DNA of 64,000 bases, from positions 2,127,001 through 2,191,000 of the forward strand of contig JANCRA010000014.1 in assembly GCA_024362935.1 (NCBI GenBank), given 5' to 3'. The first letter of the stretch is position 1, and each line of letters begins with the position of its first letter. Below, piece by piece: positions 22,591 to 35,136 of this stretch. The notes under the pieces were generated by a model. It had not been told where the DNA came from. It made no database searches and was given only the letters and a program-made list of their open reading frames with translations. The position numbers were made by a program, and so were the translations under genes. The DNA comes from Setophaga petechia. Taxonomy: Eukaryota > Chordata > Aves > Passeriformes > Parulidae.

Positions 22591-25500
22591 GCACTTCACC
22601 ATCCAAGCTGAGCTGGGGGAGGGTGTTCAGGCTAAGATTGGGATTGGGAAGAGCCAGAGAGGGGGAAGACCAGGATGGTTTGTGGCTTTTGAGCCCCCGT
22701 TTTGGGTCTGAGGGCAGAGTCCCTGCTGGGGCTGGCCTGGAATATTTTATTTATTAATTTTTTGCCAAGCTGACTCACTCTTCTCAGAGGATGAGCGGGC
22801 AAGTGGTCAAACTGGCAAGGGGAGCTGGCAGGAGGCAGGGAAAAATCCCAACCAACCAGATTCCCAAAAATCTTTGCAGATCTCCTGTGATTTGGCCAGA
22901 GCTGAGAGGGAAAGGGATAATACCTGGGCCTGCTTCCTAATGCCAAGTTTATCAGCTCCAGCTAATCTATAAGAAGCTGGAATCAACTGATTTGCAAGGA
23001 AGAACTTGGCTTTTTAGGAATTCCAGCAGTGACTCCGGGCTGGCTTGGAGTGAGCAAGGAGTGGATCCAAGGGTTCTGCTGCAAAGCCACTGCTGGGGCT
23101 GGTTTAGCCAAAAAGGGGTGAACTCCCAGCAAAACCCTCAGGGATTCAGGAAGGAAGGAAGCAAAATTCAAACCAGGTGAGGCTTGAGAGGTGTTTTGGT
23201 TCCAGGAATGCTTTGGCAGGAGAACAAGTGGGACAAAGTGCTTTAAAATTAGGCTGGAAATTAGAGCGAGTTTGCAGAAGCCCAGAAAGGTTTCAGAGCT
23301 GGGAATGTGACACCTGGAATTGCCAGGATGGCACCTGGAGCCACGAGAAACCTGAATCACTGGTTATTCCCTCTCCATTCACTGTTTGAATCCATCCAGG
23401 GGAGGGATTTGCCCCCTTTATTCCTATTTTTCCAGTGTTTTTGTACAGAAAATCCATTCCAATAAAAACCAGGCAGCAGACACTGAGCAAACTCATGCTC
23501 GGGGTGAGCACTCAAACTCTGCTGAACACAGAGAGAAATCCACATTATTGGGAATGTTAAAAAGCATCCTATGGGTAAGATTTCTGGGAAAGAAGGTCCG
23601 CTTCCCAAAATCCACATGGCAGCTCTGGCTGCTCTTTTCCGAGCAAACTTCTCTCTTCCCTGACCCCAAAGCCTGGCTGAGGGAAGGATGAAATTCCTGC
23701 TTTACTGCTGGGATCCTGTGCAGGGATGGGGATGCTCAGCCCTCCTCCACCCCACACCCAGAGCTCTCTCATTATCCCAACTCCAACAGGAGCACCATGA
23801 GGCTGCAACAAGTCCCAAAACCCTTTCCACCCATGAAAGGACCCCGTGGTCCCTCTTTTCATGGAAAACCTGGAAATTGGCACATTTCCCACAGGCTTTT
23901 CTGGGAGTGGTGAGGATGGAGTTAAGCTGACAGTGAGCTCATCCCTAATGAACAGCCTCAAGTTTTCCTAAGGGGCCAGGTTGGCTCCATCTGATCCACT
24001 TTGTCTCCAGGTCAATACTTCATCAGGCAGCTTTGGGGCTGGTTTTTTTTCCTCTTTAAATGCATCTTTATCTTCCTATAGGAGGGAATGTTTTCTCTCC
24101 CTCCATTACGGAGCTTCATGTATTTTTCAAACGGCAAAATTCAATTAAAACACAGGCCAGCTGCAAGGAAATACTTCAGGAAAAATTCAGAGAGAGCATT
24201 TGCAGGGCGTTTGAGACTCTCTCATCCAAACCCCGAGGTCAGGAAAGCCTTGGGATGCACCTTGTCCTGGGGAGGGATGGCTGGATGAAGGAGAAAAAAG
24301 GGATTTTCTGGAAAACCCCGGCTGGCGTGAGGCTGGGAAGGGATGGCTGGATGAGGTGAGAAAAAGGAGATTTTCAGTGCAGCCTCCCCAGCGGGAATCC
24401 CTCGGCTGTGTGGGCTCCACGGGGGTTGTTTTCCAGTCCCTGTGGCCCAGCAGGATCCAGCTCTGATTGCATCCAGCGAGGAACACAAAGCACCGGTCCC
24501 CGGGGGATGGATGCCAGCCCCGAGCCCTGGGGCCGCTGCTGCCGAGGATTTGGGATCGCTCGGGGATGGGGCAGCACAGCCGAGCCCAGCTCCCAAACCC
24601 TGCAACAACCCCGGGAGGCTCTGCCTGCTCCGGGCAGCCAGGAGGGGAGGCTTGGCTGGGCTTCGTGCTCTCCTAGATGGGACAAATTGGGACTGAATTA
24701 TTAATAACCACTGCAGACTGTCTGGTTTCCACCTCTGCGGGAGCCTCTCTGATTTAGGGCACAGCTGCAGTGCCCATCCTGCCTCCCTCTCCCATGCCAG
24801 GGGCTCCTCCGGGCACCGCATCCCGCATCCATCCCCCGGGGGCCGGGATGAGCTCAGCCCGGAGCCCGGCGCTGTCTAGACACGGCCCCGAGGGAACGGG
24901 GGAGATGGCAGCAATTAACAACCTGCTTGTTATTTTCCCCTATCTGGCGTTTATTACCCCGATCAAAACCCGCTCCTGATTCCAGCCTGGCTGTTCCCAC
25001 AGCTCTCGCTGTCCCCTGTTTTTGCAGCAGGCTCTCCGGGAGTGATTTGTGCAGGCGGCAGCACCGCGCTGGTCCTCAGGGGGTGCAATATTAGACACAC
25101 CAATTAGCCGGCTGTGGAGAAATTCCCATTTACCTGCTCAGCGCAGGCATTTTTCCCAGCCTGCTCCCTCCGTCTGCTTTTCCCTCTGTTTCCCCCTCTC
25201 CCCCCCTTTCCACGACCATGGCTGGAATTCTTAATTAAGGGGAAAAAAGCTGCTTAATGTGACCTCTGACATGACGTAATGCAGCCCCGAACGTCTGCTC
25301 GGGCTCTTTGCAGCCAGACACGGAGCAGGTGCTGTGCATAGCAAAGAGAGAGGCAGCCTTGGCAGCTCCAGATGGAGATTTTGGGATGGAAGCATGGATG
25401 GATCACCCCTGGGCTCTGAGGAGGAGCAGGAAAGCTCCCAGCAGCAGCAGGAAAGGGTGGGAGAGGCTGGGATGGATGGAATGGTGATGGCACACTCTGA

Positions 25501-27734
25501 AAAAATGGCTCTGGAAGTCACATCTCAAGAGAATTAAGGAAAAATAAACACTCAAACTCTTTAATCCTGGGGAAAAAAAATCCCCTCAATGTGTTTGTTG
25601 CTGCCCAAGAAAACAAATTAGAGAGAAGCACAGAAAATATTGTGGTCAGGAGGCCAAATCCAAGTTTCCCTGTAGTTTTACAGCAGGAAATGTCACTTTA
25701 GAGGGGGGAAATAATTTCCAAGGCAGCTGGGAGAGCTCGTGGACAGCTGGGATATGAAATGCTCCAGGTCTCCCAAATTCAGGGGCACAGGGCTGGAGCC
25801 AGGCCCTGTTCAGCTCATTGCTCCAGGCACCTGCGCCAGAGCCTTCCCCACCTTTATATTTTTGGAGTTACAAATGGGGACTGAATTCACTGTGTGATCT
25901 TTTGCTATTGTACACTGAACTTTCATTTTTTAATCCGAGTAAGGGGGAAGAAAATATCCTAGGCTGTGTCCTGTTGTCCTGTGCCTTGCCTTGGAGTGGC
26001 CAAAAGCAGTTTTGCTGGAGAGCTGAATTCACAACATGGAAAGGTGCAAAGTCTCAGTGACTGGGGGGACAGGGATGGGCCATGTCCCCAAAATTCAGAG
26101 AGAAACAGCTCAAACCACATCCCTGAGCTGGGTCATCCCCAGTGGAGAAAGATGAGAGCATCAAATGCCAGGATTGCCTCCAGCTCACCTTATTCCCATC
26201 ATCCCAAAAAGGATTTCTTTATTTTATCTCTGTTTTTGCCAAACAAAAAATGCCAAGAAAATCCAAATCCATGGACTTTAAAAGGCTGGGCCAGGTGGAG
26301 CTGGTACCCAGAGGCACATCTGGCACCAGGATGCTGCCAGCATCTCCCTGCCCAAGGAACACATGGAATAAGCAGGGCCAGGCAGATCCCTGCATTTCCC
26401 TTCCTTTTAACTTTGTGCCCCCAGCAAGGACAGAGCTGATGGGCTTTGCAGGGAGATGATGCCCTGGGTGTTATCCACAGCTGGCCAGAAAATCAACATC
26501 TGGAGAGGGAGCCTCATCCCTGGCCATCTGTCACTTGGAGTGGAGCTCTGCAGGAGGCAGGTGAGTGAAAGCACCAGGACTGGCCTTGGGAAAGGGTGGC
26601 TTTGAGGCCACTGTCCCCCACCTGAGCTCTGGCCTCTCTCCACTTTGCCTTCCTGGGGCACAAATCCCCCAATCCCCCTCACCTGCCCAGCCCTGGTGGG
26701 TTCAGGCAGGAAGGAGAGGGGCTGGAGGTGTCCCCAGGGCTCTGTCACCCTTTGTGGGGCAGTGGTGGCCCCAGCCCTGATGACTGTGGAGAGAAAAAGA
26801 ACAAATCCTCCCCACAGCCACAGCAAGGAGCATCTCCTGCCTGCCCCAAACTTCAGAGCCCACCCAGCACGAGCCACTTCCCTCATCCCAGCTGCCTGCA
26901 TGGGGCTTTGAGCCCCCAAAATCTCACTTTTCCTACCCCCACCCCGAGGAATTGGGACTTCCTTAGTCACAACTCTAAAGGGATAATCAGACAGATCCAT
27001 GGGTTAAATCCCCCTGGGATTTTCAGGGGGGAAATTTGCTTAGCAGGGTCTACATCAAATCCTTTAATTTCCTGGATTAGGAAGTCAGGACAGCATGTCA
27101 TTTGTCCTGTGGGGAGGAGGTGACAGAAACCTCATTGCTTGGGGCTTTTAAAACCTGAATAAGAGAGAGGAGAGCCTGGAACAGCCCAGCCCATTCCCTG
27201 TGCTGCCCCCAGCATCCCAAACTCGGGGGAAGGAAAACCAGCAAGGAAAATGCTCAATAGTTTGGCTCAGCTCTGTGTTTTCCTCCTGATATTATTTTTG
27301 CCTCTCCCTGGGGAGGAAAGGGTGTGGGGAGGGACAAGGATGGGATGCTGGGGATGTTCCTGAAGGGAAGAGGGTGGGAACACAACCAGAAAACCCAAAA
27401 TGGGAGTTGGGAGAAGAAAAAAGCACAGAGACCTCTCTCACCAGCTGGGAGAGCAGCAGAGACACCCCAGCCCTTCCCCTGGGCTCTTGTCCACCCTCAA
27501 ATTTTGGGATGCAGCAGCCCTGGGACACGGCAGGGACACGGCTGGGGGGTTCGGAGAGGGAGGGAGGGGCTGCCAGCATCTCCCCTCCCATCCCTCGGTC
27601 CGGCTGTGGGACTGGGTATCCCAGCACCTTCCCACCCCGGGAGGGTGAGGATGAGGATGGAGAGGGCGGCGGCAGCCAGGGGAGGGATCTTCCCTGCCCA
27701 AAATCCCGGGGAAAAGCAGCGCTGCAGTTTCGTT

Positions 27735-27943
27735 GAGCAGGAAAAGCAGCAGAAAGGAAAAGGAAAAACAGCAGAAAGGAAAAGGAAAAACAGCAGAAAG
27801 GAAAAGGAAAAGCAGCAGAAAGGAAAAGGAAAAACAGCAGAAAGGAAAAGGAAAAACAGCAGAAAGGAAAAGGAAAAACAGCAGAAAGGAAATGGAAAAG
27901 CAGCAGAAAGGAAAAGGAAAAGCAGCAGAAAGGAAAAGCAGGG
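27735..27943. repeat. 22-bp purine-rich minisatellite, about 9 copies
   Basis: Units of GGAAAAGGAAAAACAGCAGAAA with minor GGAAAAGC variants. The plus strand is nearly all A/G with a CAGCAG break each period. Confidence 0.93.
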
Positions 27944-28160
27944 GCTGCTGGGTTTGTGTTGCTGTTTTTGGGGTGTTTTGCTTCCCCTCCCCGTGTGGTG
28001 AAGGGCTGCTCCACCCAAAGCAACAGGAACCGGCTCCATCACTTTGTGCCGGGCAGGCGGGCGGTTCCTGGGGCTGGAATGGCCCCGCTCCCCTCCGGGA
28101 AGGGCTGGATTAAATGAATTCGGATGATCCGCACTGCGATGGGCTGCGGTGCGACGCCAG

Positions 28161-28198
28161 GGAGGAGGAGGAGGAGGAGGAGGAGGAGGAAGAGGAGC
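28161..28198. repeat. (GAG)n microsatellite
   Basis: About twelve GAG units with one AAG interruption, in a CpG-rich context at 28020-28420. Confidence 0.92.
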
Positions 28199-28410
28199 CG
28201 GCAGCTTCTCCTCTCCCCGCGCTGGCCTCGCCTCCTGCCCGCGCTCCGGGGCAGCCCCGTCCCTCCCATGGCAGCGCTGCCTGCCAGCCCTGAATCACCT
28301 CCCGTCCTCCCCGCCTCGCTGCCAGCCCGTGCCACCCTCCCTGTCCCCTCCATCTGCTGTCCCCGCACAGGTGACCGCGGCTGGCACCGCGCCCCCATCC
28401 CGGCTCTGCC

Positions 28411-28755
28411 CTCCTGCATCCCAAATCCCCTCTCCTGCTCCGTTCTCTGGCTGAGCCGTCCCTCCTGCATCCCAGATCCCCTCTCCTGCATCCCAGATCC
28501 CCTCTCCTGCATCCCAGATCCCCTCTCCTGCGTCCCAGATCCCCTCTCCTGCATCCCAAATGCCCCGCCTGCATCCCAAATGCCCCTCCTGCATCCCAGA
28601 TCCCCCCTCCTGTATCCCAAATGCCCTTCCTGCATCCCAAATGCCCCTCCTGCATCCCAAATGCCCTTCCTGCATCCCAAATGCCCCTCCTGCATCCCAA
28701 ATCCCCTTCCTGCATCCCAAATGCCCGTCCTGCATCCCAAATCCCCTCTCCTGCT
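28411..28755. repeat. ~20-bp minisatellite, about 17 copies
   Basis: Unit CTCCTGCATCCCAAATGCCC or CTCCTGCATCCCAGATCCCC, bracketed by a longer duplicated block (TGCTCCGTTCTCTGGCTGAG near 28436 and again near 28753). Confidence 0.93.
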
Positions 28756-30424
28756 CTGTTCTCTGGCTGAGCCGTCCCTCCAGGTGTGCTTGGCTATGGG
28801 ACTGTCACAGAGCACCACGTTTGGGAGATCTCTCCTGGCGGGGACAGGGACAGAGCCACGGGGACAATGAGAATCCGAGGGGCTGGAATGTCCGTGCCAC
28901 TTCACAGCCCGGCAAAGCTGGGAATGGTTTTGGGAATGCTTGTGACACACCTGGGCTGTGGATCTGGGATGTTCTGGCTCGTGTTCAGCTCGCTGGAGAG
29001 GGAAGGGGTGGGAATGGCCAAGCTGGGATCAGAGGTGCTGGGTGAGGGATAGGAGGGCAATGAAAAACAAAACCACACTGAGCTGCTCTGCCAGGACTAC
29101 AAATAACCCTGCTGAGGTTTTCCCAGCTGGGGGGAAAACACAAATCCTCACAAATCTTCATCCCTACCAAAGGGATTCATTGTCCAGCCTGGCCCTGCCC
29201 TGGAGGCTGCACCCCGGGGTGGGGTGGCTGTTGGGGACACACCAAACCAGCCCAGCACAAACCCGGAGGCTGCTCCTGACTTTTGACACGGCCACAAAAG
29301 GGCTTAAGGCTGCAAATCCCGTCTGAGCAGGAAGTTATTAAATTGGCATGGCCGGAGCACGTCAACAGTCACGGTGCTCACATCGCATCACATCCCGCAG
29401 GAGCCGCCCGCGGGGAGGGAGGGAGGGAGGGATGGACGGGACCCTCCGGGATGGCAGAGCCCGGGCTGGAGGTGGGAATGGGCCTGCCGGGAGCCACAGG
29501 TGTCCTTGTCATCCCGGCTGAGGGGACACACCCCCGGCAGCACCGACAGCGATCCTAAAGGGATCCCCTGAGCCCTGGCAGCAGCAGGGAGGGAGGAGGC
29601 AGGGAAGCGGCCAGGAAGGAGGGAAAGCTCAGTTCCAGCAGCAGCAGAGCCCGGTGGGGCTGCCAGCCCAGGCTCTGCTCCTCTTGGGTTGCACAGGGGA
29701 GGTTTGGGACAGAGAGGGCTGGGGGACCAAGGCAAAGGTGCTGTGAGCAGAATCCCCTCCTGCCCCAGCTGCTGCCAGCCTTGGGGTCACCTCCATCCAC
29801 CCCCGGAGTGTTCCCTCCCTGACCCTTTGCATCCCTCCAGGAAAGGATGGGGAGACCAGGAAGGGATGGGGGGAGCACACTCACCCCACCTGGCCTGGGG
29901 CTCCAGGTGATGCCCTCAGTGCCCCATCAGTGCCCAGCTCATGGGCTGAGGTGGCTCCTGCACACCCCCAGCCCCAGCTGCTGGCAGGGCCTCAGCAGGG
30001 AGCAGCAGCACTTCTCCAGAGGGCCATGAGCAGAGGAATCCTTCCTGGACTCAAAATTGCCCAGAGAGGGGCTGGTGAGAGTCCCCGCCCCACCTGGGCA
30101 TCGGCTCAGCCCATCCCTGCAGCCAGCTCAGCCCTGCCCCATCCTGGCTCTGTGTCCCTGATGTGCTGACCCTCGGAAGGGGACACAAAACCCTTTTGGG
30201 GCCCTTAGCCCCCACCCCTCCTCCTCCTCCTCTTCCTCCTTGTCCCTCTCCATCCTCAGCAGGAGCCCCTGGGGCAGCACGAGGCGGGATTGGGGTCAGC
30301 GCCCCCAGGCACCCAAAGAGCAGCGGCAGCAGCCCGAAATCAAAGGCGGCCCAGACAATGGCAGAGCTGCGGGCTCAGGCCCGGCTCAGCATTAAACAGC
30401 AGCATCACCGGGGCGGGGAGAGCC

Positions 30425-30640
30425 GGTAGGGACATTACCGGGGCCGGGGACAGCCACTGGGGACATTAGTGGGGCCAGGGGGGACATTACCGGGGCCGGG
30501 GGGGACATTACCGGGGCCGGGGACAGCTGATGGGGACATTACCGGGACCGGGGACAGCCGGTAGGGACATTACCGAGGCTGGGGAAAGCCACTGGGGACA
30601 TTACCGGGGCCGGGGACAGCCGGTGGGGACATTACTGAAC
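30425..30640. repeat. ~30-bp G-rich minisatellite, about 7 copies
   Basis: Unit TAGGGACATTACCGGGGCCG followed by GGGACAGCC, with several units carrying GGGGCCGGGG. Runs of three or more G recur several times per unit, giving G-quadruplex potential on the plus strand. Confidence 0.88.
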
Positions 30641-31244
30641 ACAAGCACACTTTCATATGTATTATTTCACAGACTCCTGTGACTCTCAGAGCAGGGCTGC
30701 AGCAGCTTTGCTTTTCTCTGGGTTTTGCCCGAGCTGTGTTTCCATTTTTCTCATTTTTCTCACTAAAATATCTGTTTGGTTCTAAGAACCTCCTGCACTT
30801 TGCTGCTCGACATCAGCCCTGGCTGCAGCATCCTCAGGGAGCATCCAGGCTGAGTCCAAACATCCCCCTTGTCCCCTCCTCACTGCCAGGTTATCTTTAT
30901 TTCCTTCCTTTTCCTATTTCCCTCCAGTTTCCCTGGCTGGAGTTGAATGACACTGTGCTAATTTGTGGCCCAGTTCCTCCTGAGACTCTGGAGCTTTAAT
31001 TATATTTTTCTCCTGGTTGGTGCAAGGCTGGGCTATAATTATGCCAGGGAGAGCATTACTTAGGAGTGACCTGGGAGCAGCATTCCCTCTGGGAGCCAGG
31101 GCACTGGCTGCTCCCAGGAATTCTCATTTAAGGTGCTGGGCAGCAGATCCCCCATGCTGGAGAGGAGTGAAGTGTTTGCCTCGTGCCACCCATCCCTGGG
31201 ACCCATCCAGGGATGGTCCTTCCTCCATAACCAGCCCAGCCACT

Positions 31245-31655
31245 GGTTCCAAACCCCTGAAATGGGGTTACACTGGTTCCAAACCCCAGAAATGGGGTTA
31301 CACTACTTCCAAACCCCTGAAATGGGGTTATACTAGTTACAAACCCCTGAAATGGTGTTACACTAGTTCTAAACCCCTGAAATGGGATATATTAGCTACA
31401 AACCCCTGAAATGGGATTACACTAGTTACAAACACCTGCAATGGGGTATATTAGTTACAAACCCCTGAAATGGGGTTACCCTGGTTAGAAACCCCTGAAA
31501 TGGGGTATACTAGTTACAAACCCCTGAAATGGGGTTACACTAGTTCTAAACCCCTGAAATGGGGTTACACTGGTTACAAACCCCTGCAATGGGGTTACAC
31601 TGATTACAAACCCCTGAAATGGGGTTACACTGGTTCCAAACCCCTGAACTGTGGA
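31245..31655. repeat. ~30-bp minisatellite, about 14 copies
   Basis: Unit CCCCTGAAATGGGGTTACAC followed by TGGTTCCAAA or TAGTTACAAA. Some units lose a base (GGGATATATTAG). Confidence 0.93.
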
Positions 31656-32059
31656 AGCAGGATAGATGAAGGGTCTCTTTGAGCTGGAGAGCTGGAGTCA
31701 GCCCTGATCTCCCCTGACATTCCCTGTGCACCCATCCCTCCCAGCAGGAGGCTGTGCCAAAAACCAGGGGCTGGGCTCAGCTCCCTGGCCCACCTTTGTT
31801 GCCTGGATATTTTATTTTAGTGCATGATGACACAGCAGAGCCTACAGATAATTTGCCTGAGGTGTCAATTAGCACTAATGAGATGGGGCTCGGGGTGTCC
31901 AGTGCATCCTTCCCCCTTCCAGGGTGGCAGCAGAAAGTGCAGGCTCTTGTCTGATTGGAGAGGGAGTGAAGATCTCCCAGAGCACTCAGAGAACACCCTG
32001 AACATTCCTTTTAAACAGGCTGGGGAAGAGCTCCCTCCTTGTCGCCCTCTGAAAACTGT

Positions 32060-32235
32060 CATGGAATCATGGAAAGATTTGGGTTGGGAGGGACCTGAGA
32101 GTTCATCCAGTGCCACCCCTGCCATGGGCAGGGACACCTTCCCTACCCCGGGCTGCTCCAAACTTTCTCCTGGCCTGGAACCCTCCCAGGGATGGGCCAG
32201 CTGCTGCCAACAGCAGTTCCTCACCCTCATTCACA
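32060..32235 (-). mobile_element. CR1 LINE 3' fragment
   Basis: Reverse orientation: ATGGAATCATGGAAAGATTT, GGGTTGGGAGGGACC, GCCATGGGCAGGGACACCTT and GGCCTGGAACCCTCCCAGGG. Confidence 0.85.
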
Positions 32236-33352
32236 TCCCTTCCTCCCTGCTCACTTCACCTGAACAATCCCAGAGAATCAGAGGGAATTTTGTGCTCTCC
32301 CATTTAAATTACAGCAAAGGACATTTAGGAGAATCTCCTCTAGACCCTAAAAGAAATCCCTTAAAGGTGCAGATATCACTGTGCTCTACTCAGAATCCAA
32401 CAACTTTAGGAAAGCAATTTACTTGTCTCCAGCACACTGTTTTTAGCCTACTTTCCTCAGGAAATGGGGCTCACTCCTGTGATTGTGCTGTTTATATATC
32501 TATATGCCATCACTCCCACACTAATAACTTTTGAACGTGTTGGCCAATTCCAACCAAATCTGACAGAGCGGCAGAGTTTTCAAAAATACTGAATTCTTAC
32601 AAATTTAATGAAAGCCGTGGGTGGGCACATATTTTATTTTTTTTTTTCCCCCACCAAGGGAAAGGCTGCAGAGTGAACTCAGACAGAAAAGAATACACAC
32701 ACACACAGCCACAGCAGGTACTGGGAAATTGAGTTTATGTTGGCATTAGAGGGGGGATATTCCACCCCTGAGCCCCAAAACCTCAGGAATGAGCCCCAGG
32801 ATTCTCCCCCAGCTCTGCTTTGTGGCATTTGGACGATGCAGTTTGGTGTGGGCACTGCAGGGGAGGCTTCCTTCATTAGGAAGCTTTACAATTAAATCGG
32901 ACTAAGATTAATAAGAAAGCTTTTCCAGCTGGATCTCAGTCTGTAAAACCTTGCTCTGCTCTGGTTCTGCAGGCTCAGGGACTCTGCCAAAAGCCTCGTG
33001 AGGGGGGAGAGCTCGAGCTGAGGGATTGGAGGTTTCAGACAAAGCGGTTTAAGGTAAAAGAGCAGAGATTTACATGGGATATTGGGAAGGAATCCTTCCC
33101 TGGACCCACCTAATCCCATCCATCTCCACTCTCCATCCTCCACCCTCCACTCCCCAGCCTCCCTGGGAGGGGAGGGAGCTGCTCACAACTGGCATTCCTG
33201 ACTCGATTTTAGCCCCTTCTCCCCCATAATTAGAGGTGGAATATTACATGTCAAGAGCTCATTGAGCATCTTTTCCAATCCCACTCTAATGGGATTCCAG
33301 GATCATCACCACTGGGGGATTGAGAATGCTCAGGTTCTCAGACCCAGCATCC

Positions 33353-33885
33353 CATGGCAGACTAGAGCTCCACATTTCCAGGATCCATCCCACTGCACAT
33401 TGGAGCTCCACATCTCCAGGATCCATCCCACAGCTCACTGGAGCTCCACATTTCCAGGATCCATTCCACAGCTCACTGGAGCTTCAGATTTCCAGGATCC
33501 ATCCCTCAGCTCACTGGAGCTCCACATTTCCAGGATCCACCCCACAGCTCACTGGAGCTCCACATTCCCGTGATCCATCCTACAGCTCACTGGAGCTCCA
33601 CATTTCCAGGATCCATCCCACTGCTCACTGGAGCTCCACATTTCCAGAATCCATCCCACAGCACATTGGAGCTCCACATTCCTGGGATCCATCCCACAGC
33701 TCACTGGAGCTCCACATCTCCAGGATCCATCCCACAGCACACTGGAGCTTCAGATTTCCAGGATCCATCCCACAGCTCATTGGAGCTCCACATTTCCAGG
33801 ATCCACCCCACTGCTCACTGGAGCTCCACATCTCCAGGATCCATCCCACAGCACATTGGAGCTCCACATTTCCAGGATTTCAGCC
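33353..33885. repeat. 38-bp minisatellite, about 14 copies
   Basis: Unit GGAGCTCCACATTTCCAGGA followed by TCCATCCCACAGCTCACT. Most units carry a GGATCC and a GAGCTC hexamer. It lies about 1.2 kb into the exon-2 end of intron 2. Confidence 0.94.
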
Positions 33886-35136
33886 TTTCAAGGCGTTCCC
33901 ATCCATCCCCAGACCACAGGGGAAGACCTGGCCTTCCCAGTGCTCTGCAGTCTGCTTCCTACCTGCCATTCTAGTGGGGTTTTTCATTTTTTTTTCCAAC
34001 CATCAGCTCGAAAACATCATCAAGCCCAAATGTGCTCCCAAAGCAGGCCCGGGAGGCTCATTCATATTGCAGATAAGCCCTTGGCAGACGTGCTGATAAA
34101 GATTTCAAGTGTGACTCTGCATACAAATATTCCAGAGCCAACAATTAATCCAGCACAGGAGGCTGAGGAGGTACCTGGGTTTTTCCCCTAACCCCAGCCC
34201 TGTTTTCCCAGCCTGGCTGCTAAATATAGCCCTTGCACAGAAAACAGAAAGGAATGACATGCTCTAATAAACCACCCCAAAATGTGATACAAAGAGCCCT
34301 GAATTCTCCAGAGGAGCTTTTCCTCCTCGCCTCATTGCTGGTCTGGGAGCTCCCTGCAAGGCACAGAGCTCCAGGTGCCTTTTGGGAGCCAGCTACAGGG
34401 TGCATGAGCTGCCCATGCTTTGAGCTGGGACCTTATTTCAATTTAAATTAAATGTGGCTCATTTTCCCCTTCCCTCCTGCTGGTTTTCAGCAGATCCCAG
34501 CTCTGGATCTCTGAGCAGTTCCACGAGAGCTGCCCAGGGAGAAGGGGCATTGTAGGGTACCCAGATCTGCTGTTTTCCAGCACAGCCTCCCCAGGGCTGA
34601 AGCCACATATTTGACTGGTTTTCCACTCAATAAAACCCTTTTGGGAATGGAAATAGCTGGGAATCCTCCCAGGACAGGCCAGCCCTGGGATGGTTCCTCT
34701 TGGCTGTGAGTCAGGAAGAGGATTTGGGCAAACTCAGGAGCTCTTCTGCTTATCCAAGAGGAGTGGGAAAAATGGGATAAAAAAGTCAGCACCCCCTAAG
34801 TGACAGCGCTCAGCCTGTGACATTCACCAAGGTGCCACCACCGCCTGCTCAGACTGCCCTGTGTGGCCTGGGGAGATTGTGCATCCCCAGCCCACCTGGA
34901 ATCACCAGAGGGACAACTGGGCTTGGATCCACCCTGCTTTGAACAGCACCCCAAGGCTTGGCCAACCCCAAAGCTGCCATGAGATCCACGTAACACCAAC
35001 CTGCAGATTCCCACCAGGAGCAAAAAACTCTGTACAAAAAACTCTCTGCTACAACAAAACCTCTCACCCATTCATCCCAAATCCCCAGGACGGGATCCCA
35101 GCTCAGCCACACCGGGATGGGCAGGAACGCCCTTAC

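Larger units (their letters stand above)
18875..35136 (-). other. JPH3: JPH3 intron 2
   Basis: The largest intron, 16.3 kb, from GTAAGG (35136) to TTGCAG (18875). It contains CR1 fragments at 20181-20495, 21009-21232, 22328-22382, 22490-22590 and 32060-32235, and tandem arrays at 21440-21945, 27735-27943, 28161-28198, 28411-28755, 30425-30640, 31245-31655 and 33353-33885. In 18875-20180, 22591-27734, 28756-30424 and 33886-35136 I see unique non-coding sequence with no convincing exon. Confidence 0.9.

Noticed and set aside
27292..28023. Phe/Leu/Ser-rich open frame that looks like repeated membrane segments
   Set aside because: The hydrophobic blocks are the reverse complement of the 22-bp purine minisatellite, not true transmembrane helices.
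28039..28950. 303-codon minus-strand frame with GMQEGHLGCRRGIWDA repeats
   Set aside because: Translation of the ~20-bp minisatellite; the period of 20-21 bp drifts between frames and gives several equivalent shadows.
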